Shown here one piece after another: positions 52,483-62,190 of a stretch of 64,000 nt of DNA. The position numbers were made by a program, and so were the translations under genes. This DNA comes from CAVVIH01 sp963748295. Lineage in GTDB: Bacteria > Acidobacteriota > Vicinamibacteria > Vicinamibacterales > 2-12-FULL-66-21. The stretch is from the NCBI GenBank assembly GCA_963748295.1, contig CAVVIH010000008.1, forward strand, positions 496,001 to 560,000, in the 5' to 3' direction. The stretch's first letter is position 1; the number at the start of each line of letters is the position of its first letter. The notes under the pieces are model-generated. The model did not search any database, was not told the DNA's origin, and saw only the letters and a program-made list of their open reading frames with translations.

Positions 52483-55400
52483 GTGAACCCGAGACTGCAG
52501 ACCCGTCGATGGCTGGTGAGCGCGCTCCTGACGGCGCTCACGTTCTTCGGACTCTCGACCGCACTTCTCTCGCGACAAGCCCTGGTTGCCAGCGCCGGTC
52601 CCGACCAGACCGGTGTGTTCGTCGGCAGCATCGTCAACCTCACGGGAGCCGGTTCCGTTGGGGCGACGACCTACACCTGGACGTTCCTGTCGCGCCCGGC
52701 CGGATCCGCCGCGGTGCTTCTGAATCCAGCCACGGTGACCCCCAGCTTCGTTCCGGACAAGCGAGGCAGCTATACGGTGCGCCTGACGGTGGGCAACGGT
52801 ACCGGAGCGACTAACAGCGACACCGTGCTGATCACGACGGCCAATCGTCCGCCGGTCGCCAACGCCGGCCCGGATCTCAGTGGCGTCGTCGGCGACACGG
52901 TCGCGTTGATTGACGGCGGATCGAGCGATCCGGACGCTGACAAGATCACTTACAAGTGGACCGTCGTCAGCGCACCGGCCGCCAGCCTCGGCCGGCTCAC
53001 GAACTCGACCAAAATGAAGGCGACGCTCATGCTCGATCGCCCTGGTGCGTACGTCGTCGAGCTCGTCGTGCGCGATGGCCTTCTCTCGAGCGCTCCCGAT
53101 CTGGTCATCGTGACGACGAGCAACAGCGAGCCCGAGGCCAGTGCCGGACCGGATCGCCAGGTGAGTGTCGGAGCGGTGGTCCAACTCAACGGCGCAGAAA
53201 GCAGCGACGTCGACGAAGACGCGCTGACGTACGCATGGACGTTGAAGCGGCCATCGGGCAGTCACGCGGTGCTCGACGACCCCGCTTCGCCGATGCCTTC
53301 CTTCATTCCCGATCGCTCGGGATCCTATACCGCGATATTGACGGTCAGTGACGGCACAGCGACCGACAAGGACGCGGTGGTCGCCGCGACCACCGCGAAT
53401 CGCCCGCCGGTGGCGCGCGCGGGCAGCGACGATCGAACGCTGCAAGTGGGCGACAAGATCCAGCTCGATGCCACGGATTCCACAGACGCGAACGGGCAGC
53501 TCCTCGGGTATGCGTGGACGCTGACGAAGAAGCCGAGCGGCAGCACCGCGCCGCTGACGAACCCGCTGACGCCGCGCCCGACGTTCACCGCGGACCGCAA
53601 GGGCAAGTACACCTTCAGCCTCGTGACGACCGATGCAGGCACGCTGACCGCGAACGACACGCGGCTGTTCTCCGCGCCGCTACCCGAGGGTGCGGCAGGT
53701 CCCGATCAGATCGTGGAGGTGGGCGCCACCGTCACGCTCGACGGCAGCGGATCGTCGCACCTTGGAGGCACCCTGGCATTCGGCTGGGCATTGATTGGCA
53801 AGCCCGCGGGCAGTAGCGCCGCGCTCGACGCTCCGGCCGATCCGCAGCCGCACTTCGTCGCCGACCTCGCGGGCGTCTATGTCGCGCAATTGATCGTCTT
53901 CGACGGTACGCGGCTGAGTCCCGCGGACACGGTAGTCGTCAGCACCGGCGCAAATCTGCCGCCGCTTGCCGAACTCGGTCCGAACCGGCTCGTGACGGTC
54001 GGCGTTCCGGCGCTTCTCGATGCGACGGTCTCCGATCCCAATGATGATCCGCTGACATTCGCGTGGGCCCTTCTCGGCCGTCCGGCGGGGAGCACCGCTA
54101 TTCTCTCGGCGCTGTCGGGGACGCCAGTGCAACTAATCCCGGATCTGCCGGGGGACTACGTCGTGCAGATCATCACGACCGATCCTGGCGGCTTCGCGTC
54201 GTTCGACACCGTGGTGCTGACCACCGGCAACACACGCCCCTCCGTCGATGCCGGCGCCGATCGCGGCGTGGCCACGGACGCGCCGGTTGCGCTCGATGCG
54301 GTGGTGGACGACCCGTCGGGCGGCCCGGTCAGCTATCAGTGGACCATCTTGTCCGGTCCTTCGGGCGCGAACCTCGCCAACTCGACGACGGATTCGCCGA
54401 CGTTCACGGCAGCGTCGGACGGCGTCTACCTGGTGCAGGTCATGGTGCGCGACGAGAACAATCTCACCGCGATCGATGCCCTCGTGATCCGCGCGACAGA
54501 GGGAGGGACGGAGCCGGTGACCCTCGAGTTGACGCCGAAAACAGCGAGCATTCCATCCGGTGGATCCACGGTGCTCACCGTCACGGCATCCGCGATCGTG
54601 CCGAGCAATCTGGTGGTGAATCTCTCGAGCTCCAACGCCCCGCTCCTGGGCGTGCCGCCAACGGTGACGATCCTCGCCGGTCAGGCGAGCGCGAACTTCA
54701 ACGCGACCGCAAGCGGGAGGTACGGGCGGCGCGATCGTCACGGCGTCAGCCGCGAGCGCAGGCACGGCAAAAGCGACGATCGCAGTCGGCGCCAGGCTGG
54801 TCGAGTGGACCGACGATGTGAGCGGCAACTGGAGTGATGCGACGAAGTGGACCGGCGACATCGCGCCGGGTCCGGGCGACGTTGTCGTGATCGATCGGCC
54901 CGCGGGAGAGTTCGTGATCACCGTCAATGCGCCGACAGCAGCGGTGAGCACACGCTTTACGCGGCGGAACAACTCGACGTGCCTTCGACGCTGACGATCA
55001 ACGGCAATGCCTCGCTCGACGGTGGACTGGTGCTGACGAGTCTGTTGAACGGTGCCGCGAACATTACGCTCGGCGGCCCCGCGACGTGGACGAGCGGGAC
55101 GATCGACCTCGGGGGAGGAGCGTTGAGGTGGCGGCCGGCCAAACGCTGACGATGCAGACCGCTAACGACCATGGGGTGGTCAACGTGACGCTGCGGAATC
55201 ACGGGACGGTGCAGTGGACGGGCGGGCGACTGCTGTATCAGGGCGGGAACAACACGGTGATCAACGAGTCGGACGGGACCTGGAACGTCGCCGGGCGCGA
55301 ATCTGGAGGTCGCGTTCGCGGGACAGCCGTTCACCAACGCGGGGCAGCTGCACAAGACGGGCAGCGGGCAGCTCACCGTCGGGGCAACATTCACGAACAC

Positions 55401-57766
55401 GGGCACCATCGACGTCGATGCGGGTGAACTGCTGATGTCGGGCGGCGGGCTGACCAACAGCGGCGTGATCGACCTGGCGGCGGGCGACGACGCTGAATGC
55501 GCACCTGATGACGTTTGCCAACGGGACGACGTTTGCGGGGACGGGCACGATGACGATGCCGGGACAACGACGGTGACGGCGACGAACCTGAACCTGACGC
55601 TGCCGGCGGTACTGACATCGTTGTTGGCGGGTCCCGGGAAGCGTCACGATCAATGCGCCGTTCACGTGGACGAGCGGGACGATGAACATGGGCGGCGGCA
55701 CATTACCGGTGGCGTCGGGCCGGACGCTGACGATGCAGACGCCGGAACGATCACGGACTGGTCAATGTGACGCTGCGGAATCATGGCACGGTGCAGTGGA
55801 CCGGCGGGCGACTGCTGCATCAGGGCGGGAACAACACGGTGATCAACGAGTCGGACGGGACCTGGAACGTCGCGGGCGCGAATCTGGAGGTCGCGTTCGC
55901 GGGACAGCCGTTCACCAACGCGGGCCAGCTGCACAAGACGGGCAGCGGGCAGCTGACGGTCGGGGCAGCATTCACGAACACGGGCACCATCGACGTCGAT
56001 GCGGGTGAACTGCTGATGTCGGGCGGCGGGCTGACCAACAGCGGCGTGATCGACGTGGCGGCGGGCGACGACGCTGAATGCGCACCTGATGACGTTTGCC
56101 AACGGGACGACGTTTGCGGGGACGGGCACGATGACGATGCCGGGGACAGACGACGGTGACCGCGACGAACCTGAACCTGACGCTGCCGGCGGTACTGACA
56201 TCGCTGCTGGCGGGTCCCGGGAGCGTCACCATCAACGCGCCGTTCACGTGGACGAGCGGGACGATGAACATGGGCAGCGGCACAGTTACCGTGGCGTCGG
56301 GCCGGACGCTGACGATGCAGACCGGCAACGATCACGGGCTGGTCAACGTGACGCTGCGGAATCATGGCACGGTGCAGTGGACCGGCGGGCGGCTGCTGCA
56401 TCAGGGCGGGAACAACACGGTGATCAACGAGTCGGACGGGACCTGGAACGTCGCGGGCGCGAATCTGGAGGTCGCGTTCGCGGGACAGCCGTTCACCAAC
56501 GCGGGCCAGCTGCACAAGACGGGCAGCGGGCAGCTCACCGTCGGGGCAGCATTCACGAACACGGGCACGATCGACGTCGATGCGGGTGAACTGCTCATGT
56601 CGGGCGGCGGGCTCGATCAACAGCGGGTGATCGACATGGCGGCGGGGACGACGCTGAATGCGCACCTGATGACGTTTGCCACCGGGACGACGTTTGCGGG
56701 GACGGGCACGATGACGATGCCGGGGACAACGACGGTGACCGCGACGAACCTGAACCTGACGCTGCCGGCGGTGCTGACATCGCTATTGGCGGGTCCCGGG
56801 AGCGTCACCATCAACGCGCCGTTCACGTGGACGAGCGGGACGATGGACATGGGCAGCGGCACAGTTACCGTGGCGTCGGGACGGACGCTGACGATGCAGA
56901 GCCGGCGGATCACGGGCTGGTCAACGTGACGCTGCGGAATCATGGCACGGTGCAGTGGACCGGCGGGCGACTGCTGCATCAGGGCGGGAACAACACGGTG
57001 ATCAATGAGTCGGACGGGACCTGGAACGTCGCGGGCGCGAATCTGGAGGTCGCGTTCGCGGGACAGCCGTTCACCAACGCGGGCCTGCTGCACAAGACGG
57101 GCAGCGGGCAGCTCACCGTCGGGGCAGCATTCACGAACACGGGCACCATCGACGTCGATGCGGGTGAACTGCTGATGTCGGGCGGCGGGCTGACCAACAG
57201 CGGGCGTGATCGACCTGGCGGCGGGGACGACGCTGAATGCGCACCTGATGACGTTTGCCAACGGGACGACGTTTGCGGGGACGGGCACGATGACGATGCC
57301 GGGGACAACGACGGTGACCGCGACGAACCTGAACCTGACGCTGCCGGCGGTGACTGACATCGCTATTGGCGGGTCCCGGGAGCGTCACCATCAACGCGCC
57401 GTTTACGTGGACGAGCGGGACGATGAACATGGGCAGCGGCACAGTTACCGTGGCGGCCGGCCGAACGCTGACGATGCAGACGCCGGCGGATCACGGGCTG
57501 GTCAACATGACGCTGCGGAACCATGGCACGGTGCAGTGGACCGGCGGCCGCATCCTGTTCCAGGGCGGAAACAACACTCTCGTGAACGAAACGGATGGCA
57601 TCTGGAATGTCGGCGCAGGTACGTTCGATATGGCCGGAGGCGCGGGCCAGGTGTTCACGAACGCCGGGCTGCTGAAGGGAACCGGAGCCGCCACGACCAC
57701 GCTGAACATCAGCGCGGCCATCTCGTTCACCCCGGGAACGACTGCGGACATCACGATCGTTCACTG
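52483..57766 (+). CDS. Giant secreted PKD / repeat protein, frame broken many times
   Basis: GTG at 52483 with GGAGG 6 bases upstream starts VNPRLQTRRWLVSALLTALT, a signal peptide or anchor. Seven PKD-like domains follow (marked by VASAGPDQTG, NRPPVANAGPD, NSEPEASAGPD, NRPPVARAGSD, EGAAGPD, NLPPLAELGPN, NTRPSVDAGAD), then a Calx-beta/Big-like domain to about 54717. After a +1 break near 54720 and further breaks at about 54945-54966 and 55121 comes a block of beta-helix-like repeats (TLTMQT ... RNHGTVQWTGGRLL ... GELLMSGGGL ... TFAGTGTMTMPG ... TNLNLTLPAV). It ends with GTTADITIVH and TGA at 57764-57766. An intact product would be about 1,760 residues, a likely cell-surface adhesin or matrix protein. 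No sorting signal is seen. Confidence 0.75.
55143..55723 (+). repeat. 193-codon repeat, unit 1 (581 bases)
   Basis: First of four full units. In-frame length is 579; this copy has three extra bases (at GTCGCCGGG, GGGCGAC and GGGAAGC) and one missing base (ATGCCGGGACA), net +2. Otherwise nearly identical to the others. Confidence 0.85.
55724..56305 (+). repeat. 193-codon repeat, unit 2 (582 bases)
   Basis: Three extra bases (at GACGCCGGAACG, GGGCGAC and GGGGACAGACG), net +3. The GGGCGAC insertion is shared with unit 1 and absent from units 3 and 4. Confidence 0.85.
56306..56884 (+). repeat. 193-codon repeat, unit 3 (579 bases)
   Basis: The only unit with the in-frame length. It has one gain and one loss close together around CTCGATCAACAGCGGGTG, so most of the unit reads continuously. 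Confidence 0.85.
56885..57464 (+). repeat. 193-codon repeat, unit 4 (580 bases)
   Basis: One missing base (CAGAGCCGG) and two extra (CAGCGGGCG and GCGGTGACTG), net +1. A partial fifth unit follows from 57465 and diverges after about 57600. Confidence 0.85.
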
Positions 57767-57798
57767 AGAGCGCGGTGCGCAGACGTAGAATCGGCCGC

Positions 57799-60234
57799 AT
57801 GCGAATCGCGGCCGATCTTCGTCACGCAGCCCGCCGATTGTGGCAGTCGCCCGGCTACACCGCGACAGCGCTCGTCACGTTCGCGCTGGCGCTCGGCGCG
57901 AACAGCGCGATCTTCAGCGCGGTCAACACCGTGCTGCTGCGGCCGATGCCGGTCCGAGCGCCGGACGACCTCGCGGTGGCGTGGCAGACCGACGAGGGCG
58001 GGCAGGCGGTCGTCGAACTGACATACAGGCACCTCAGGGAATGGACCGCGGCAGGAAATGCGTTCACGAGCGCCGCGGTCATGGGCTCGCACAACTGGAG
58101 CGCCGTGCTCGAACAGCACGGCGAGCCGTCGCGGATCTGGTTCAACGGTGTGTCTGCCGCGTTCTTCGAAACGCTCGGCGTGCAGCCCGTGCTCGGCCGT
58201 GGCCTCCGCGCGGAGGACGACGTGCCGAACGCCGCGCCGGTGGCCGTGTTGAACCATGGCGCCTGGATACGCCGCTTCGGCGGCGATCCGTCGATCGTCG
58301 GCAGGACCATGACCCTCGACGGTCAGCCGGTCGAGATCGTTGGCGTCATGCCTGAGGGCCTCGACTTCCCGCGCGGCGCTGAGTTCTGGATTCCCGTCGT
58401 GCCGATGCTTTCCGGCGGCCAGCAGCAGGGGCCGTCGATTCTCGACACGGTCGGCGTGTTCTACGTGATTGGGCGGATGCGCCCCGATCTCGATGCGCAG
58501 CGCTTGCAGGCGGCGCTCGACGACATCGAGCGAAACCTCGATCGCGCCGATGCGGGGCGGCTGAAATGGGGCGCCCGCGCGGTCGCCGTTCCGTTCCTCG
58601 ATCACGTATTCGGCCGCGTTCGTCCGGCGCTTCGCGTGCTGTGGGCCGCCGTGTGCGTGCTGCTCTTCATCGCCTGCGCGAACGTGTCGGGGCTGATGCT
58701 GACGCGAGTGTCGCGCCGCCAGCACGAAGACGCCATCAGGTTTGCGCTCGGCGCCAGCCGCGCGTCGCTCGGCCGCCTGTGGATCATGGAGATTCTGATC
58801 CTTGCCGCTGCAGGCGGCGCGGCGGGTTTGGCGCTTGCACAATGGATCGCCGCGGCCATTGTCGCTCTCGCGCCGGACGATCTGCCGAGAATCGGCGAGC
58901 TCACCATCGACTCGACGGTTGCGCTCTTTACGCTGGCTGCGGTACTCGCGACCGCGTTGATCACCGGGAGCGTGCCGCTACGGCACATCGGCACCAGCGA
59001 TCTGCTGCCGGCGCTGGAAGGGGAACGCACCACGTCGACCCGCCGAACGATCCGGACTCGTTCCACACTCCTCATCGCCCAAATCGCGTTCTCGATCGTG
59101 CTGCTGGTTGCCGCGGGGCTCGTCCTCCGCAGTTTCGTGGCGCTCCGCCAGATCGACCTGGGGTTCACACCGGAGCGCGTTCTGAGCCTGGAAGTGCAGC
59201 CGCGCGGCATCCCGGGATCCGCGAACGAATGGCTCGACGCGTACCTGACTCGCGTCCGCGCGCTGCCCGGCGTCGAGGCGGCAGGCGCCGTCTACCTTCG
59301 CCCGTTGATGCTCGGACCAATCGGCCAGGGCATCACTGTCCTCCTCGAGGGCCAGCCGGATACGCGCGAGGCGATCGAAGCCAACCCGGTGTTGAACTAT
59401 CAGATGGCGTCGTCCGGCTACTTCGAGACGCTGGGAATTCCCCTGCGGGCCGGACGGTTCTTCACCGGGCAGGACAGCCGCGGCCAGCCGCGCGTGGCGA
59501 TTGTGAGCGAGTCGGCGGCACGCCGCCTCTGGCCGGGCCAGGATCCCGTCGGCAGGCGTCTCTCGATGTCGACGTTCACCCCGGGCGAACGGTCGAAGGC
59601 CTGGCGCACCGTCGTCGGCGTCGTCGCCGACGTGAGGTACCGCGGACTCGACGAAGTGCAGCTGGATGTCTACGATCCCGCGCTGCAGATGGTCAACGCG
59701 GCGGACAACGTCGTGATCCGTACGTCTGGCGATCCGCTCGCGCTGGCGGGCAACGTGCGCGCGATCGCGCGCGAGATGGATCCACAGGCGATCGTCGACG
59801 GCGTCACGACGCTCGATGCCGTCGTCGGCCGTGCTGAAGCTCCCTGGCGGTTGACGATGTGGATGTTCGTCCTGTTCGCGGCCTTCGCGTTCGGGCTGGC
59901 GGCGCTGGGTCTCTTTGGCCTTGTCGCCCTGGACGTTTCGCACCGTCGGCGTGAGTTCGCGATCCGCATCGCGCTTGGTGCGCCGCGCGGCGCGGTGCTG
60001 CGCGAGGTTCTGGTGCGCGCTGCATGGCGTGTGGCCGCCGGCCTCGCGCTGGGATTCGGCGGCGCGCTCGCGGCGAGTCGGCTCGTCAAGAGCGTACTGT
60101 TCGGCATCGGCCCTGGCGACCTGGTCACTTACGGAATCGTGCTCATCGTCGTCGTAATCGCGGTGTCAGTCGCCGCATACCTGCCCGCCCGCAAGGCATC
60201 ACGCACCCAACCGCAGGCGTTGTTGAGAATCTGA
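57799..60234 (+). CDS. ADOP-type permease, third copy
   Basis: 811 residues from ATG at 57799 (MRIAADLRHAARRLWQSPGY). First helix with TALVTFALALGANSAIFSAV, MacB-like periplasmic domain to ~260, FtsX segment LRVLWAAVCVLLFIACANVS, second periplasmic domain and C-terminal helices with ALGLFGLVALDVSHRRREFA and YLPARKASRTQPQALLRI. The N-terminus is the typical ADOP form and no ATPase gene is adjacent. It directly follows the PKD protein gene (32 bases) and precedes a repeat-containing exported protein by 11 bases, so these may be one transcript. Confidence 0.88.
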   Translation: MRIAADLRHAARRLWQSPGYTATALVTFALALGANSAIFSAVNTVLLRPMPVRAPDDLAVAWQTDEGGQAVVELTYRHLREWTAAGNAFTSAAVMGSHNWSAVLEQHGEPSRIWFNGVSAAFFETLGVQPVLGRGLRAEDDVPNAAPVAVLNHGAWIRRFGGDPSIVGRTMTLDGQPVEIVGVMPEGLDFPRGAEFWIPVVPMLSGGQQQGPSILDTVGVFYVIGRMRPDLDAQRLQAALDDIERNLDRADAGRLKWGARAVAVPFLDHVFGRVRPALRVLWAAVCVLLFIACANVSGLMLTRVSRRQHEDAIRFALGASRASLGRLWIMEILILAAAGGAAGLALAQWIAAAIVALAPDDLPRIGELTIDSTVALFTLAAVLATALITGSVPLRHIGTSDLLPALEGERTTSTRRTIRTRSTLLIAQIAFSIVLLVAAGLVLRSFVALRQIDLGFTPERVLSLEVQPRGIPGSANEWLDAYLTRVRALPGVEAAGAVYLRPLMLGPIGQGITVLLEGQPDTREAIEANPVLNYQMASSGYFETLGIPLRAGRFFTGQDSRGQPRVAIVSESAARRLWPGQDPVGRRLSMSTFTPGERSKAWRTVVGVVADVRYRGLDEVQLDVYDPALQMVNAADNVVIRTSGDPLALAGNVRAIAREMDPQAIVDGVTTLDAVVGRAEAPWRLTMWMFVLFAAFAFGLAALGLFGLVALDVSHRRREFAIRIALGAPRGAVLREVLVRAAWRVAAGLALGFGGALAASRLVKSVLFGIGPGDLVTYGIVLIVVVIAVSVAAYLPARKASRTQPQALLRI

Positions 60235-60245
60235 CAGGAGAGCCT

Positions 60246-61269
60246 ATGACACACGTCGCCCGGATCGCCGCCGTGGTTCTGTTCTCAGGAGTCGCCCTTG
60301 CAGCACAGCTGAAGATCTCGCCGGAACAGCGCTATCTCGCGCTGATGACCTTCAAGACGTCAACTCTTCAGAAAGAGCTCGATCAGGCGGCGGCCGGCGG
60401 CTTCGAGGTCGTGATGGCGAATACTCTCGGCGTGCTGATGAAGCGTACGCCTGCCGGGCGGAGCCAGTCCCGAATATCACCTGACCGCTGTCGAGCGCAT
60501 CGCGACGCTCGAGAATGAGTTGAACGCCGCAGCGCAGAAAGGATTCATCGTCGTGCCCGGCACCGTGACCAAAGCGGGCGACGAAACGATTGTCCTGAGC
60601 CGGCGAACGCCCGGAAGCAGCGACCGGTACAGCTACAGAGTTCTGAAATCGGATGATTCCGTTGAGAACAACCTTCGCGACCTGGCGTCGAAGGGCTTTT
60701 CGCCGGTCGGGGCCTTCCTCCAGCAGTCCGGCTTCGGGGCGATGATGTCGTCTCCCACGACGGGCAGTCTCCACATCGTATTGCAGGGTCCGGCCGAGGG
60801 CGCGGCCGTGGTGCCTGTGCGGCGCGCCCGCGTGCTCTCGACGACGAAGACCTCGACGATGGAGAAAGAGTTGAACGAGACGGCGGCAAAGGGCTTCAGG
60901 GTGACCGGGGCGTCGCTCATGAAGGTCATGCTCGAAGAGGACCAGGATCAGCCAGGGCGGCTGGAGTACCGGCTGCTCGCGGCCGTGCGGTACGGCACGT
61001 TGAAGAACGAGATCATCGCCGCTGGCCGCGAGGGTTTCAGGATCGTTCCGCGCGCGATCATGGACAACCAGCAGCAGACCATCATCATCATGGAGCGCAC
61101 GGCGGGGAGCACGAAGCCATACGAGTACGAGCTGATAGAAACCGACCTCAAGACGCGCGACACGCTCGATCAGAGCATCCTGCCGCTCGAAGAGCGGGGA
61201 TACGTTCCGATCGGCATGTTCCTGCACCACAAGTACATCATCCTCATGGAAAAGCCGCAGCAGGGATAG
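60246..61269 (+). CDS. Exported repeat protein (DUF4177-like units), one extra base near codon 73
   Basis: ATG at 60246 gives a signal peptide (MTHVARIAAVVLFSGVALAA). The first frame reads to MKRTPAG and breaks near 60455-60470; the next frame continues PEYHLTAVERIATLENELNA to the stop at 61267-61269. Total length 1024 is 3n+1, about 340 residues. The mature part has four to five diverged repeats of a short alpha/beta unit: TFKTSTLQKELDQAAAGGFE, TLENELNAAAQKGFIVVPG, STMEKELNETAAKGFRVTG, TLKNEIIAAGREGFRIVP, TLDQSILPLEERGYVPIGMF. The pattern (lysine/threonine strand, helix with ELxxxAxxGF) resembles DUF4177. Function unknown. Confidence 0.7.
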
Positions 61270-61273
61270 CCTC

Positions 61274-61301
61274 TTGACATCTACTACGTCTCGCGTAATA
61301 C
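61274..61301 (+). promoter_or_regulatory. padR promoter
   Basis: Consensus -35 TTGACA (61274-61279), 16 bases, then TAATAC (61296-61301). The -10 lies inside the left arm of the palindrome at 61285-61328, so a bound repressor would block it directly. Confidence 0.65.
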
Positions 61302-61328
61302 TACGCCATACGTATTACGTGAGACGTA
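61285..61328. promoter_or_regulatory. Long palindromic PadR operator
   Basis: Two 17-base arms, 61285-61301 and 61312-61328, are complementary at 16 of 17 positions with a 10-base spacer. Each arm contains ACGTCTC/GAGACGT and GTAATAC/GTATTAC. The palindrome covers the -10 and ends 5 bases before the ATG of padR. It is the strongest autoregulatory site in the window. Confidence 0.8.
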
Positions 61329-61332
61329 GCAC

Positions 61333-61665
61333 ATGCGCAAAGCCGACACAGACAAAGAGCTGGACGACTTCGGCCGGTTCACGGAGCCGGCGCTGCTGAT
61401 TCTCATCAGCCTGGCGGACGGCCCGAAGCACGGCTACGCCATGATCGACGACATCGCCACCGTCGCGGAGATCCGTTTCGGCCCGGGAACACTGTATGGG
61501 GCCATCACGCGGCTCGAGTCACGCGGCCTGATCGAACGGCTGGATGCCGAGGACCGGCGCAATCCCTACCGGCTCACCGGGCTGGGCGAGAAGGCGCTGC
61601 GCGCCAGGCTGGCGAGCATCCAGGCGATCGCGCGGATCGGCCAGCGCCGGCTCGCGAACGCGTAA
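61333..61665 (+). CDS. PadR-family transcriptional regulator
   Basis: 110 residues, almost all winged helix: ALLILISLADGPKHGYAMID, the family's FGPGTLYGAITRLESRGLIE, and DRRNPYRLTGLGEKALRARL. The usual C-terminal dimerisation helices are short (PadR-s1 type). The palindrome just upstream predicts autorepression. In Acidobacteria such PadR genes often accompany ADOP permeases; here the nearest is 1.1 kb upstream on the same strand, and a membrane protein gene follows. Confidence 0.92.
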   Translation: MRKADTDKELDDFGRFTEPALLILISLADGPKHGYAMIDDIATVAEIRFGPGTLYGAITRLESRGLIERLDAEDRRNPYRLTGLGEKALRARLASIQAIARIGQRRLANA

Positions 61666-61683
61666 GGCCATGGCAGGCGACTT

Positions 61684-62187
61684 ATGAAGGGAAGCTGGCT
61701 GGTGCGCCTCTACCCGCGTGCCTGGCGCGAACGCTACGGCGCGGAGATGTCGGCAATGCTCGAGCAGATGTCTTTGACGCCGGCGGCGGTCATCGATCTC
61801 GTGGCCGGCGCGGTCGACGCGCGGGTCGCGCCCCACGTCCTCGCGTCGCGTTCGAATTCATCGTCAGAAAAGGAGAAAGCGATGTTGAGCAGCATGATGA
61901 AGCGGTGTGCGGCGGGGCCGGCGTTGTCGGTGAGGGACCAGTGGATTGGCGCGTCGGTGATGCTCGGGTCGTGCCTCCTCTTCTCAGTCGCATACATATA
62001 CGCGGCGCATCGCTACCGCGGCAACGAGCTGGTCGACGCCTTCGGGGTCATGGCTTTTCCTGCCGCGCTCCTGATCTCGATGCCGTTCACCTACGTGAAA
62101 GGGCACTCGAGGATCACGCAGTGGATCATCGTCGGCGTGTCGCTGGTCATCCTCGCCGCGATCTCCTACCTGGCGACGCTGATTTGA
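61684..62187 (+). CDS. Membrane protein downstream of PadR
   Basis: 167 residues. The N-terminus (SWLVRLYPRAWRERYGAEMS AM) has the YPRxWRxRYGxE motif seen in small proteins next to PadR genes; a helical segment with VIDLVAGAVDARVAPH follows. Two to three membrane helices are at about 97-115, 120-140 and 147-165. It begins 18 bases after padR and is probably its co-transcribed target or partner. Function unknown. Confidence 0.72.
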   Translation: MKGSWLVRLYPRAWRERYGAEMSAMLEQMSLTPAAVIDLVAGAVDARVAPHVLASRSNSSSEKEKAMLSSMMKRCAAGPALSVRDQWIGASVMLGSCLLFSVAYIYAAHRYRGNELVDAFGVMAFPAALLISMPFTYVKGHSRITQWIIVGVSLVILAAISYLATLI

Positions 62188-62190
62188 TCG

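Noticed and set aside
55662..57442. Minus-strand frames across the repeat block (for example 55820-56665)
   Set aside because: They are shadows of the plus-strand repeats and recur once per unit; the plus-strand product has a coherent beta-rich pattern and signal-bearing start.
55143..57600. Repeat block as an insertion element or integron-like array
   Set aside because: The units are in-frame multiples of a 193-codon protein module, with no inverted ends, recombinase or attC-like sites.
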